A stretch of DNA of 19,083 nt from Porticoccaceae bacterium (GCA_023228865.1 JALOAH010000074.1:1-19083); one strand, 5' to 3'; numbered from the stretch's first letter, positions 7,262-17,102 are shown. Notes: generated by a model not told the origin, from the sequence alone. Translations and numbers: made by a program.

Positions 7262-8473
7262 ATGAATATTAACGATAAGCGTTATTTTAGCGATCAGGCG
7301 ATTGCCGCTATCCGGGCAAAATACCCTGTGGAGCGCACAGTGGACGAAGCCTTGACATGGAAATTACAGCGCCGCCGCGGTTGCGACTACAGGCTTACCG
7401 ACATGGACGAACTCAGTGTTCGCCTCAGCCGGTTTATCGCCGACCAGGTGACAGAACCTTTTCATATCACAGCGCTGACGCGCCTGCCCGGTGGCGGCTC
7501 AAAAGAAATGTTTCGCTTTACTCTGCACCGCCAAGCGGCGACCGGAGATAGCGCCGAAAATCTTATCCTGCGCATGAACCCGGGCGAATCCATTGCTGAA
7601 ACCCACCGGCTGCGGGAATTCCAGGTAATGAAGGCCATGAAAGGTGTGGTGCCGGTACCAGACACCTACTGGGTCGATGCGGACGGCGCCGTTCTGGGCA
7701 ATTCCGCCATGGTCTGCGGCTTTGTCACTGGTATTGCCAAACCCAGCAAACCCCAGGGCAAGAGTGGTAGCGTCAGTGGCATCGGCGCCGGTTTCCCAAA
7801 GGAACAGCGTGAACCACTGCTTGCGCAATTCATCGCCCATCTGGTGGCCATTCAAAACTTCCGCTGGCAGATAGCGGATTTGTCAGCTTTTGACGTACCT
7901 CGGGCGGGGACCGTAGAAGCTGCCAGCCTCAGCCTCAACCAATGGAGCCGGGTATGGGAGGAGGATTGTTTCGAGGAACACCCCGTCATCACCCTGGCAG
8001 CACAATGGCTGACAAACCATTTGCCAATCGCCAACGATATTTGCCTGGTACACAACGACTACCGCAATGGCAATTTTCTCTACAACGAAGATACCGCCGA
8101 AATTACTGCAATCCTCGACTGGGAGCTGGCGCGGCTGGGCGATTATCACGAAGATCTCGCCTGGATTCTTTTCCAGGGTTTTGCCTCCCCCGATGAAAAC
8201 GGCACTCCCCTGGTCTGCGGCCTGGCACCCCGCGATGAGTTTATTAAGCGCTATGAAGAACAGAGTGGTCGTAGCGTCGACGAAAAAAAACTCCATTACT
8301 ACACCGTACTCAACCTCTACAAGCTGGCCATTCTGGGTTCAGCCACCAACGCCAGAGCAGCTGCAGATCGCCAAACTCACCTCGATGTGATGATGAATCT
8401 GAGCACAGGTCTAGGGTATTCCGCACTTTGTGAACTCTATCAGATACTGAACGCAGAGGAGGCAAGCCAATGA
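7262..8473 (+). CDS. APH-fold phosphotransferase family protein
   Basis: This 403-aa protein has the aminoglycoside phosphotransferase / choline-kinase-like fold (APH, PF01636). The N-lobe carries a Gly-rich loop (LPGGGSKEMFRF) and the ATP-binding strand LILRMNPGE. The catalytic loop is HNDYRNGNF, with His264 and Asp266. The metal-binding motif is DWELARLGDYHEDLAW, with Asp286. All key kinase residues are present. The nearest relatives by pattern are the ACAD10/11-type and other phosphotransferase-family proteins, usually found in catabolic clusters rather than as antibiotic-resistance genes. The substrate is probably a small alcohol or carboxylate; a terpenoid alcohol is an inference from the neighbouring LDI homologue. 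AAGG at 7248 is the ribosome site. The stop overlaps the next start by 4 nt (ATGA). Expression is probably controlled by the palindromic promoter upstream. Confidence 0.85.
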   Translation: MNINDKRYFSDQAIAAIRAKYPVERTVDEALTWKLQRRRGCDYRLTDMDELSVRLSRFIADQVTEPFHITALTRLPGGGSKEMFRFTLHRQAATGDSAENLILRMNPGESIAETHRLREFQVMKAMKGVVPVPDTYWVDADGAVLGNSAMVCGFVTGIAKPSKPQGKSGSVSGIGAGFPKEQREPLLAQFIAHLVAIQNFRWQIADLSAFDVPRAGTVEAASLSLNQWSRVWEEDCFEEHPVITLAAQWLTNHLPIANDICLVHNDYRNGNFLYNEDTAEITAILDWELARLGDYHEDLAWILFQGFASPDENGTPLVCGLAPRDEFIKRYEEQSGRSVDEKKLHYYTVLNLYKLAILGSATNARAAADRQTHLDVMMNLSTGLGYSALCELYQILNAEEASQ

Positions 8474-9042
8474 CACCGGATACAAACCAATATCTTCGCA
8501 GTATTCACAAAGCACTGCAGACCGTGATTTTGCCGGAATTGACGGACAAACCCTTTGCCAGGGAACAGGCCTCCATGGTGCTGTCATCCCTGTCACTGCT
8601 TATCGAAATTCAGCAATTTGAACCTTGCTATCTTAGACAGGAATATAAGGACATTTGCGCTCTACTCAAACACTGGGCTTTTGGTTATTGCCACGGCGGC
8701 AGTTGCGACAGCTGGGAAGATATTTCCGGAATACGCTGCGAAGATCTTGAGTTCGACGAAATTCAGGACATAAAGGCGACCATGCCGCGCCTCAAAGCGG
8801 GGCTGAGAGCGCTTATGGACAGCGCCATGCCACAGGCCGAATCAGTCCTGCACAAAATGCTCCACGCCTATATTTGCCGCCAGCTTGAAAGGGAAAAATC
8901 CTTGCTGCGCAAGACCGGCTTTATTCCAGAGGGTGAAACCCTAGCTGACATTGGTAAAACCCTGGCTCATCAAGGGGCTTTCCCTCTCCTCCCTAGGCAC
9001 TCAGAACCGACCCCACACCACCAACCTGAATCATTTCAATAA
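8470..9042 (+). CDS. Conserved-looking protein of unknown function in the phosphotransferase operon
   Basis: This 190-aa protein is not recognised. A strong AGAGGAGG ribosome site (8455-8462) and a 4-nt ATGA overlap with the phosphotransferase gene show that it is translated as part of the operon and probably coupled to it. It looks largely helical and soluble, with no signal peptide or membrane segment. It has five cysteines: one in EPCYL, one in DICALL, one in GYCHGGSCDSW (which has two), one in IRCEDL and one later in YICRQL, with an acidic middle (EDLEFDEIQDI). Four of them cluster within about 35 residues, which could bind metal, though no standard motif fits. The His/Pro-rich tail is probably disordered. 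A partner or accessory protein of the phosphotransferase is a reasonable guess from context alone. Confidence 0.75.
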   Translation: MTPDTNQYLRSIHKALQTVILPELTDKPFAREQASMVLSSLSLLIEIQQFEPCYLRQEYKDICALLKHWAFGYCHGGSCDSWEDISGIRCEDLEFDEIQDIKATMPRLKAGLRALMDSAMPQAESVLHKMLHAYICRQLEREKSLLRKTGFIPEGETLADIGKTLAHQGAFPLLPRHSEPTPHHQPESFQ

Positions 9043-9055
9043 TGAGGATTTTATT

Positions 9056-10060
9056 ATGATCAAACAACAGGATATTGAATTTCACACCCCCGCCAATGCC
9101 GACTATCTCTGGGCTGAAACCAATTATTTCAGCTTTATCATTCCAGAAGAAAAATTATTCGGCACAGTGTACGTTGTCGTCCGTGAAGGCCTTGGCGTGA
9201 TGTCGATGGATGTTGCCATCCACGGCGCTCTAACCGACAATCGCGCGGAATGCCTTTATGTGGACAATCATCAGCACCTGCCAGCACCCCAAAAAATGTC
9301 CGATATCACGACACCGACGGGATTGTCTATCAAGGTGACAAGCCCGAAAGCTTATCGCATTGATTACACGGGGTTTGATGATACCGAACTCCACTTTGAT
9401 TTTAAGGGTTTAATGGAGCCCTTTGATATTCACGACCCCAATCACAGCCCCAAAGCCGCCCACGACAAAAAAGCCCAGGAAGAGGGTTCGGGTTTCGGCT
9501 CGGGCTACGGAGGACATTTTGATCTCACCGGCCATATAACGGGAACCCTGAAACTGCGGGGCAAGGACTACAAAATTGATTGCGTTGAAACCATGGATCA
9601 CAGCTGGGGACCGCGCCCGGAAACCCATATGCCCGCCATCGGTTGGATTCACGCCCATTTCAGTCAGGATCTCGCCATTCACTGGATCGTCCTCTGCGAT
9701 TACGAAAAACCCGTCGGCGACCAGCAGACTTTTGCCCACGGTTACGTCATGGAAAACGGCAAGGCCTATGGTTTAACCGACGTCAAAATGCGCACCATTC
9801 GCAGCGGCGTCGTCACTTGCACCCATGAGGTTGAAGCCAAGGATGTACGGGGAAAAGTTTGGCGTTTATATGGCGCAGCGGAAGTTGGCGCACCCTGGGT
9901 GTGCTATGTCAGCACCATGGTCTATATTGCCATGGTGCGCTGGACCCTGGAGGATGGCCGCGTCGGCTATGGCGTCTCCCAGGAAAATTACGCGCTCCAA
10001 ATGCTCAATCGCCAGCGCGGCAAATGGCCGACGGAGAAACAATCAAAAATAACGACCTGA
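9056..10060 (+). CDS. DUF7064-type lipocalin/AttH-like protein
   Basis: I start it at the ATG at 9056 (334 aa), 13 bp after the previous stop. TGAGGA (9043-9048) precedes this ATG; an in-frame ATG at 8951 would overlap the previous gene by about 90 nt. The sequence is rich in beta-strands with no signal peptide or membrane helix. A conserved-looking MDHSWGPRPE lies at residues 180-189, and a Gly-rich loop (GSGFGSGYGGHFDL) precedes it. This DHSWG-type motif in a calycin-like barrel recalls the AttH/CrtC (carotenoid 1,2-hydratase) group and the DUF7064/DUF7065 proteins often found beside APH-type phosphotransferases. The function is not established. Binding or hydrating a hydrophobic isoprenoid-like molecule would fit the LDI neighbour, but that is inference. 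Same operon as the two preceding genes. Confidence 0.78.
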   Translation: MIKQQDIEFHTPANADYLWAETNYFSFIIPEEKLFGTVYVVVREGLGVMSMDVAIHGALTDNRAECLYVDNHQHLPAPQKMSDITTPTGLSIKVTSPKAYRIDYTGFDDTELHFDFKGLMEPFDIHDPNHSPKAAHDKKAQEEGSGFGSGYGGHFDLTGHITGTLKLRGKDYKIDCVETMDHSWGPRPETHMPAIGWIHAHFSQDLAIHWIVLCDYEKPVGDQQTFAHGYVMENGKAYGLTDVKMRTIRSGVVTCTHEVEAKDVRGKVWRLYGAAEVGAPWVCYVSTMVYIAMVRWTLEDGRVGYGVSQENYALQMLNRQRGKWPTEKQSKITT

Positions 10061-10093
10061 AGCTGTAAAATCTGATTAATACCACTGCTGATC

Positions 10094-10122
10094 GCAGGGT
10101 GTTGCGTAAATCTGCACCCTGC
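10094..10122 (+). terminator. Hairpin after the DUF7064 gene (no T tract)
   Basis: GCAGGGTG (10094-10101) and CACCCTGC (10115-10122) are perfect 8-bp arms around a 13-nt loop, 34 nt after the DUF7064 stop. No run of T follows, so it may be a weak terminator, a processing or stability hairpin, or part of the control region of the LDI gene. Confidence 0.4.
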
Positions 10123-10274
10123 CATTGGCGGCTGGATTAGCCCGAAAACTGCACCCGTTATTTGAATTTTCCCACCGGAATCGCGCGAGATGCAGTAAAA
10201 AACAGGCCAGAGTAGCTGGTAGTAAACTATTACTGAACTGTAATTCCCTTTAAGTTTGTGTGAGATAACAATAC

Positions 10275-10315
10275 AAAATCCGGATTTTCGAGTGTACTGG
10301 TTCAATTTCCGGATT
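10275..10315. promoter_or_regulatory. Palindrome and direct repeat upstream of the LDI gene
   Basis: AAAATCCGGATTTT (10275-10288) is a perfect 14-bp palindrome. Its TCCGGATT core recurs at 10308-10315, 29 bp further on (roughly three helical turns) and just before the ribosome site. This looks like a two-site regulator target, but no matching promoter could be assigned with confidence. Confidence 0.4.
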
Positions 10316-10317
10316 AG

Positions 10318-11520
<1,203 letters not shown>

Positions 11521-11609
11521 ATGGCTGTCGAACCTAGATGTGCGAGTGACCTGGCACCTGCCAGACGAATCATCTTGCAAATGCGCTGAGTTTTCTGAAC
11601 ATATTTTCG

Positions 11610-11686
11610 TTGGCTGCGCCAATAAAAGGTATCTCTAAAAAGCACTGTTTTTATAGCTACCTTTTATTGGCGCAGCCAATTTTTTT
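11610..11686 (+). terminator. Very long stem-loop terminator after the LDI gene
   Basis: A perfect 22-bp inverted repeat (11610-11631 with 11658-11679) is extended inward by 10 bp with two mismatches, leaving a 6-nt loop GCACTG at 11642-11647. Seven T's follow at 11680-11686. The outer 13 bp of each arm (TTGGC-TGC-GCCAA) is itself nearly palindromic, so two small side hairpins could also form. It is a strong intrinsic terminator for the LDI message, but unusually long. Confidence 0.8.
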
Positions 11687-11769
11687 GCCTAAAACATAAT
11701 GGTTTGTTAAAGTTTTCCCGACCTATCAACAGTAAAAATCACAATATGTACAAAGGGAAAGGTACAAGC

Positions 11770-12255
11770 ATGGCAACGAACAAAACCCAATACCATCGTC
11801 ATTTATTGCTACTGTGGCTGTTGCCCATCATTGCTACTTCAGCGGCCTGCTTTGCTGAGGTTTATAAATGGGTCGATGATAATGGCAAGGTTCATTTCAG
11901 TGATAAAAAACCTGAGGATACCCAGGCTGAAACCCTAGATATTCAGGTGAACAGCTACAGTTTCCCCAAAATTGAAACCAACCTATTGCACAACAGGTCT
12001 GTGCCAGCCTCTTCGCCAACGGCATCTCGTCAAATTATTATGTACAGTACAGCCCGCTGCGGCTACTGTAAAAAAGCGCGAGCGTTTTTTCGAAAAAACA
12101 ACATTGCTTTCAAAGAGTACGATGTCGAAACCACCGCCAAAGGTCGACGGGACTATCAAAAACTCAATGGCCGCGGCGTTCCTATTATTCTTGTTGGCAA
12201 ACAGCGCCTAAATGGATTTAGCGAAGAGCGTTTTATGCAAATCTATCAACGCTGA
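11770..12255 (+). CDS. Exported DUF4124-glutaredoxin domain protein
   Basis: The start is the ATG at 11770 (161 aa), with AAAGG at 11757-11761; in-frame ATGs upstream have no ribosome site. Residues 9-29 form a signal peptide (LLLLWLLPIIA core) ending ACFA, so the protein is exported. Cys27 could alternatively be a weak lipobox cysteine. Residues 30-60 match DUF4124 (EVYKWVDDNGKVHFSDKKP), a small periplasmic strand-rich module. Residues about 88-161 are a glutaredoxin-like thioredoxin fold with the redox pair CGYC at 97-100 and the cis-proline in GVPIILV at 138. It probably handles disulfides or glutathione adducts in the periplasm, though glutathione use there is uncertain. It lies between two terminators and looks monocistronic. 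Confidence 0.9.
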   Translation: MATNKTQYHRHLLLLWLLPIIATSAACFAEVYKWVDDNGKVHFSDKKPEDTQAETLDIQVNSYSFPKIETNLLHNRSVPASSPTASRQIIMYSTARCGYCKKARAFFRKNNIAFKEYDVETTAKGRRDYQKLNGRGVPIILVGKQRLNGFSEERFMQIYQR

Positions 12256-12281
12256 CGTTTAGGAAAATTCTCTTTGCCAAT

Positions 12282-12310
12282 AAAAAAGCAGCCCGAGCAG
12301 GCTGCTTTTT
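12282..12310. terminator. Bidirectional intrinsic terminator
   Basis: GCAGCC (12288-12293), loop CGAGCA, GGCTGC (12300-12305), flanked by six A's before and five T's after. It lies between the convergent glutaredoxin-domain gene and maeB, and would stop transcription from both sides. Confidence 0.9.
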
Positions 12311-12324
12311 CCTAGCCGCAGCCC

Positions 12325-14604
12325 TTACTTTCTGCGGTTATGAATATCCACCGCAGTCAGCGCCGTCATATTGAGAATGCCCCGACCAGATACGGAAGGG
12401 ATCAAAATATGGGCAGACTTTTCCAGGCCGATAAGGAAGGGGCCGACCAGACGCGCGTCGGTGATTGAACGGATCAATCCCAAGGCAATACTGGCAGCAT
12501 CCATATTGGGCATTATCAACAAATTGGCAGAACCTTCGATTCTGTTGTCCTGGTAGATCGTCGAGCGCAATACCGGATTCAAGGCTGACAGCGAGTGCAT
12601 TTCACCATCGATCTGCACATTCGGCAAAGCGTCGCGAAGACGGCGAGCAGCGCCTTTCATTTTCAGCGCAGAAGCATCTTCGTAGGTGCCAAAATTGGAA
12701 TGGGAAAGCAGCGCGACCTTGGGTACGATATTGAAGGAATTTTTGACAAAATCGATGGCGTCTCTGGATATGTCAAAAATTTCGTCTTCGCTGGGATCCA
12801 CATTGACAAAGGGATCCGCCAAAAACAGGGGGCCATCTTCCAGCAGCAATACACAGATGGAAGACAACAGGCCATTGGCGCGGCGGGGTTTAAAAAGTTC
12901 TGTCAGGGTCTTTAAATGCTCGTCAAAGCGACCCACTTTGCCACAGATGAGGCCGTCAGCTTCACCGAGATCGACAAGAAGACTGGCCAGAACCGTGTTA
13001 TTGGTGTGCACTGCGATTTTTGCCGCCTCAACGGAAACCCCGGAGCGCCCCACCTGGCGGTGGTAGTGCTGCCAGTATTTTTCGTTGACGTCACCCGCTT
13101 CAACGTTGAATATTTCAATGTCTTCTCCGACGCGAAGACGCAGACCCAGTTTGTTGATTTTTGCTTCAATCACCGAAGGCCGACCTATCAGCAGAGGGCG
13201 GGCAATTTTTTCATCGACGATGGCCTGCATGGCCATGAGAACATCATCGTTTTCGCCTTCCACGTAGGCAATTTTGGCGGGATGCTTGCGCGCGAGCTCT
13301 ATCGTCGGCTGCATAAACAGGCGACTACCACTGATATAGGAGTGCAACTTGGTTCTGTAGGCATCCAGGTCATCAATGGGTCTGGCGGCAACGCCGCTTT
13401 CCATCGCCGCTCTGACAACCGCGAGGGGGACTTCTTCAATCAGGCGGGGATCAAAGGGTTTTGGGATCAGGTATTCGGCCCCAAACTTGAGGTCTTCACC
13501 GGCATAGGCCTGGGCAACCACTTCGGTAATTTCGCGGTGGGCAAGATCGGCAATGGCTTTCACTGCAGCTTGCTTCATGGCCTCGTTGATTGTGGTGGCG
13601 CCACAGTCGAGGGCACCACGGAAAATAAAGGGAAAACAGAGAACATTGTTAACCTGGTTGGGATAGTCGGAACGTCCTGTAGCGAGAATGGCGTCGGGGC
13701 GGGCAGCCTTGGCCTCTTCAGGCATGATTTCCGGCATGGGGTTGGACATGGCGAGGATCAGCGGATCTCTGGCCATTTTCTTGACCATGTCGCCATTGAG
13801 GACGCCGGGGCCGGACAGCCCCATAAACAGGTCAGCATCGACGATGGCGTCTTCAATGGTGCGGTCTGTGGTTTCAACCGCATAGGCTTCCTTCCAGGGA
13901 TTCATGCCTTCGGTACGCCCCTTGTAAATAACACCATTGCGGTCGATCATGCGCACATTTTCTTTGCGCAACCCCATGCTAACCAGCAGATCAACACAGG
14001 CGATACTGGCTGCGCCAGCCCCGGACACCACCAGTTTGATATCTTCAAATTTTTTGTTGACGTGACGAAGCCCGTTATAAACCGCCGCCGCCGCAACAAT
14101 GGCAGTGCCGTGCTGATCGTCATGGAATACGGGGATTTTCATTCTTTCCCGCAGCTTGCGCTCAACCTCAAAGCACTCGGGCGCCTTGATATCTTCCAGG
14201 TTAATGCCGCCAAAGGTGGGTTCAAGAGCCGCGATAATATCCACCAGTTTGTCGACGTCTTTTTCATCCATCTCAATGTCGAAAACATCGATGTTGGCGA
14301 ACTTTTTAAAGAGAACCGCCTTGCCTTCCATAACCGGCTTGGACGCCAGAGGACCTATATCCCCCAATCCCAGCACCGCTGTACCGTTGGTGATTACCGC
14401 CACCAAATTGCCCCTGGCGGTGAGATTGGCCGCTTCCCTGGGATCCTCAGCGATCAGTTCACAGGGGTAGGCAACCCCGGGGGAATAAGCACGGGACAGA
14501 TCCCGCTTGTTGGCCAGCGGCTTCGTTGGCCGAATCGCCAGCTTGCCCGGCGTGGGTTCCCGGTGATAACGCAGTGCACTCTCTTTAAATGAGTCATCGG
14601 ACAT
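12325..14604 (-). CDS. maeB: NADP-dependent malic enzyme, hybrid form with phosphotransacetylase-like domain
   Basis: This 759-aa cytosolic enzyme oxidatively decarboxylates malate to pyruvate, making NADPH. The malic N-terminal domain carries the catalytic Tyr40 ([13 protein letters not shown]) and Lys95 ([10 protein letters not shown]), with the metal-binding GGINLEDI at 132-139 and HDDQHGT at 161-167. The nucleotide-binding domain shows GAGAAS at 195-200. From about residue 428 a phosphotransacetylase-like domain (PTA_PTB) follows. In the E. coli family member that domain is regulatory and responds to acetyl-CoA. Length and order match E. coli MaeB (759 aa). AGGAA precedes the ATG at 14604. 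It lies downstream of yheS on the same strand, 146 bp apart, probably with its own promoter. The long open frame on the opposite strand is a shadow. Confidence 0.97.
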   Translation of the reverse strand: MSDDSFKESALRYHREPTPGKLAIRPTKPLANKRDLSRAYSPGVAYPCELIAEDPREAANLTARGNLVAVITNGTAVLGLGDIGPLASKPVMEGKAVLFKKFANIDVFDIEMDEKDVDKLVDIIAALEPTFGGINLEDIKAPECFEVERKLRERMKIPVFHDDQHGTAIVAAAAVYNGLRHVNKKFEDIKLVVSGAGAASIACVDLLVSMGLRKENVRMIDRNGVIYKGRTEGMNPWKEAYAVETTDRTIEDAIVDADLFMGLSGPGVLNGDMVKKMARDPLILAMSNPMPEIMPEEAKAARPDAILATGRSDYPNQVNNVLCFPFIFRGALDCGATTINEAMKQAAVKAIADLAHREITEVVAQAYAGEDLKFGAEYLIPKPFDPRLIEEVPLAVVRAAMESGVAARPIDDLDAYRTKLHSYISGSRLFMQPTIELARKHPAKIAYVEGENDDVLMAMQAIVDEKIARPLLIGRPSVIEAKINKLGLRLRVGEDIEIFNVEAGDVNEKYWQHYHRQVGRSGVSVEAAKIAVHTNNTVLASLLVDLGEADGLICGKVGRFDEHLKTLTELFKPRRANGLLSSICVLLLEDGPLFLADPFVNVDPSEDEIFDISRDAIDFVKNSFNIVPKVALLSHSNFGTYEDASALKMKGAARRLRDALPNVQIDGEMHSLSALNPVLRSTIYQDNRIEGSANLLIMPNMDAASIALGLIRSITDARLVGPFLIGLEKSAHILIPSVSGRGILNMTALTAVDIHNRRK

Positions 14605-14683
14605 GGGGCTTGTTCCTGTCTATCCAGAGTTGTGGTCGAATTTTTAGGGGCTGTATAAAGGGACTTGATTTTCAAGGGGCACT

Positions 14684-14713
14684 ATTCTACCCCCCCACCG
14701 GGTTGATCTCCAA
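14684..14713 (-). promoter_or_regulatory. Candidate promoter of maeB
   Basis: On the minus strand TTGGAG (14713-14708) stands 18 bp before TAGAAT (14689-14684), matches of 4/6 and 5/6 to the sigma70 boxes. Transcription would start about 70 nt before the maeB ATG. The spacer contains seven consecutive G's, which is unusual. Confidence 0.35.
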
Positions 14714-14750
14714 TGGCTAAGGGAAACTAATCGCTGCCGCGACCGATTCG

Positions 14751-16664
14751 TCACAGCCCCAGCTCTGTTTCCATGGCTTCCAACTGTTCCAGCTGAGCCA
14801 TCCAGTGCTCTTCCAGTTTTTCTTTTTCCTGGCTTAAAGCACCTTTTTCCACAAGCAGCGCTTGTAGGCGCTCCTTGCAGCCCTCTTCATAGAGACTGAC
14901 GTCAGCCAGCTGATGATCAATGGCAGCGAGCTTTTCACCCAGCTTGTCCACCTTGGCCTCAAGCCCTGAAATTATCTTTTTAAGGGGGGCCAACTGCTTG
15001 CGTATATCCGCTGTCTGCTGGCGCAACCGTTTTTTATCCTGAGTATTTCCCTGGCTAGGACTGCAATCGCCATCGTCTCTGGTCTTTGCCGCTTTCAACG
15101 TCGACAACAACCACCGGCTGTATTCTTCGAGATCACCTTCATAGGGGCTGACCCGGCCATCACTAACCAGCAACAGCTGGTCAACGGTATTGCGAATGAG
15201 GTGACGGTCGTGAGACACCAGTACCATAGCGCCCTCAAAACCCTGCAAGGCTATCGTCAGGGCGTGGCGCATCTCCAAATCCAGGTGGTTAGTGGGTTCA
15301 TCAAGAAGGAGCAGGTTCGGGTTCTGCCAAACGATAACGGCAAGCGCCAGCCGCGCTTTTTCACCTCCGGAAAAGCGGACAATGGTCTCCTTGGCCATAT
15401 CGCCGCGAAAATTGAAGCTGCCGAGAAAGTTGCGAATACTTTGTTCCGTTGCCTGGGGGCTGAGCCGTTGCAGGTGGAGTATTGGACTGGCGTCCATGTC
15501 CAGGGCATCCACCTGGTGCTGACTGAAATAGCCAATCTTGAGATGCTCCCCCGCCGTGCGCTGCCCCGCCAACAGGGGCAAATCACCAACCAATGTGGCC
15601 ATGAGGGTCGACTTGCCCGCACCATTGGCGCCGAGCAGGCCAATACGGGAACCGGGGTGAATGCTGAGGCTCACTTTTTCGAGAATGGCTTTATCGGCGT
15701 AACCGAGAACGCCATTGGCAATACTCAGCAGGGGATCGGAAAAGCGTTCAGGCACTGGAAAACTGAAGTCGAAGGGCGAATCGACATGGGCGGGAGCCAG
15801 CAACTCCATGCGTTCGAGTTCCTTGACCCGGCTCTGCGCCTGCCGCGCCTTGCTCGCTTTGGCCTTAAAGCGGCGCACAAACTGGTGAATTTCGGCAACC
15901 CGACGCTGTTGTTTTTCAAAAGTGGCCTGATCCCTGGCAAGCCGCTCTGCCCGCTGGCGCTCAAAGGCGGAGTAATTGCCCCGGTAAGTCCACAGCTGCC
16001 GGTGCTCAATCTGGACAATGAGATCGCAGACGCTGTCGATAAAATCGCGGTCATGGGAAATCAGAATCAAGGTGCCCGAATACTGCTTCAGCCAGTCTTC
16101 AAGCCATAAACTGGCATCTATATCCAAGTGATTGGTGGGCTCATCCAGCAACAGCAAATCCGAGGGGCACATCAACGCCTGGGCGAGATTCAAGCGAATG
16201 CGCCAGCCACCGGAAAAGCTTTTCACCGACCTGGAAAATTCGTCACTGCTAAAGCCGAGGCCGTGAAGGAGTTTTTCCGCGCGCACCGCCGCCGAGTAAC
16301 CGCCGAGCTCATCATAGCGCTGGTAAAGTTCGGCAAGCTCGGGGTGATTGTCCCTGCCCTCCGCCTCGGCAATGGCTTTTTCAGTGTCGCGCAGTAGGCG
16401 GTCGCCATCGAGGACATAGTCGAGAGCGCTGGCATTTGAAGCCGCCACCTCCTGAGCCATGTGGGCGACGCGCCAGTCTGCCGTAATGCGCAAATCGCCG
16501 CCATCGGTATGAAGATGGTGAAGAAAAAGCTGGAAAAGAGAGGACTTGCCGACACCATTGGCACCGATAAGCGCGACTTTTTGCCCCGCATGGATACGGG
16601 CGCTGGCGCTTTCGAGGAGCAATTTCGCGCCCCGCTGTAAGGTAATATTTTCTAGGCTGATCAT
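14751..16664 (-). CDS. yheS: ABC-F family ATPase (YheS-type)
   Basis: This 637-aa protein has two ABC ATPase domains in tandem and no membrane segments, the ABC-F layout. The first Walker A is GANGVGKS at residues 34-41; its signature SFSGGW lies near 150 and its Walker B is LLLLDEPTNHLD. A charged linker of about 60 residues (the P-site tRNA-interaction motif, ARDQATFEKQQRRVAEI region) follows. The second Walker A GANGAGKST lies near 343-351, with signature FSGGEKARLAL near 431. The C-terminal part is a coiled coil (KLGEKLAAIDHQLADV). Length equals E. coli YheS (637 aa). ABC-F proteins act on ribosomes, resolving stalled or difficult peptides; YheS is linked to translation of problem sequences. 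It is cytosolic. It is divergent from the small gene at 16785. Confidence 0.95.
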   Translation of the reverse strand: MISLENITLQRGAKLLLESASARIHAGQKVALIGANGVGKSSLFQLFLHHLHTDGGDLRITADWRVAHMAQEVAASNASALDYVLDGDRLLRDTEKAIAEAEGRDNHPELAELYQRYDELGGYSAAVRAEKLLHGLGFSSDEFSRSVKSFSGGWRIRLNLAQALMCPSDLLLLDEPTNHLDIDASLWLEDWLKQYSGTLILISHDRDFIDSVCDLIVQIEHRQLWTYRGNYSAFERQRAERLARDQATFEKQQRRVAEIHQFVRRFKAKASKARQAQSRVKELERMELLAPAHVDSPFDFSFPVPERFSDPLLSIANGVLGYADKAILEKVSLSIHPGSRIGLLGANGAGKSTLMATLVGDLPLLAGQRTAGEHLKIGYFSQHQVDALDMDASPILHLQRLSPQATEQSIRNFLGSFNFRGDMAKETIVRFSGGEKARLALAVIVWQNPNLLLLDEPTNHLDLEMRHALTIALQGFEGAMVLVSHDRHLIRNTVDQLLLVSDGRVSPYEGDLEEYSRWLLSTLKAAKTRDDGDCSPSQGNTQDKKRLRQQTADIRKQLAPLKKIISGLEAKVDKLGEKLAAIDHQLADVSLYEEGCKERLQALLVEKGALSQEKEKLEEHWMAQLEQLEAMETELGL

Positions 16665-16784
16665 GGCCGCGCATTATGCCCGATTTTTATGCTGATAAAC
16701 CCATCTTCCGATGATTTGCCAGCAACCGGGATAGACGCAGAGCAGGCGAATCTGGATAATAGCTGCCAGATAGGAGATAGCGCT

Positions 16785-17039
16785 ATGTCAAGAGAGAAAA
16801 GAAAAGGATTGCCTCCCGTCCCGGATGATCTGCGGCAAATTCTTAGTCTCGCACAGAAAATTGCCCTCAAGGAACTTGAGAGCTTTGGCTGGGAAGTCGA
16901 ATACGTCCGCCGCCCGCTTTTTCAGGAACCCCGCGTCATTGTCCGCAACCCGCAAACGGGTAAACATTCCATCGTTGAAGCGGATGGCACGGTCGATCAC
17001 TCGCCGATGGATCTTGTCAAACGACAGGGTGATACCTGA
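16785..17039 (+). CDS. Small conserved-looking protein, function unknown
   Basis: The start is the ATG at 16785 (84 aa). AGGAG at 16772 is a good ribosome site, and the in-frame extension to 16689 lacks one. The protein is basic and soluble, with no signal peptide. It has a helical first half (LRQILSLAQKIALKELESF) and a strand-rich second half (WEVEYVRRPLFQEPRVIV then HSIVEADGTVD). I have an impression that similar short proteins occur in other gammaproteobacteria but cannot name a family. It is divergent from yheS, with starts 120 bp apart. Confidence 0.75.
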   Translation: MSREKRKGLPPVPDDLRQILSLAQKIALKELESFGWEVEYVRRPLFQEPRVIVRNPQTGKHSIVEADGTVDHSPMDLVKRQGDT

Positions 17040-17102
17040 ACACCGCTTTTCTCCTCAGCTGCAGGAACCACGACAGCGCTTCCTGAATCAACCTGCTTCC
17101 AC

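Noticed and set aside
7262..8473. Aminoglycoside-resistance gene
   Set aside because: It shares the APH fold and catalytic residues, but its length and operon context match the broad phosphotransferase family of catabolic clusters rather than known resistance enzymes.
8951..9055. Upstream ATG start for the DUF7064 protein
   Set aside because: It would overlap the preceding gene by about 90 nt and lacks a ribosome site; TGAGGA sits correctly before 9056.
11610..11686. Integron attC site
   Set aside because: The arms are imperfectly compatible with the expected core-site consensus (no GTTRRRY/RYYYAAC ends), no integrase or cassettes are present, and the T tract fits a terminator.
12916..14592. 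558-codon open frame on the plus strand opposite maeB
   Set aside because: It lies wholly antisense to a well-conserved malic enzyme. Its translation is His/Asn/Gly-rich without any recognisable domain, as expected of a codon-bias shadow.
15201..16109. 302-codon open frame on the plus strand opposite yheS
   Set aside because: Antisense to the ABC-F ATPase, no ribosome site or domain; the minus-strand gene has all ABC motifs.
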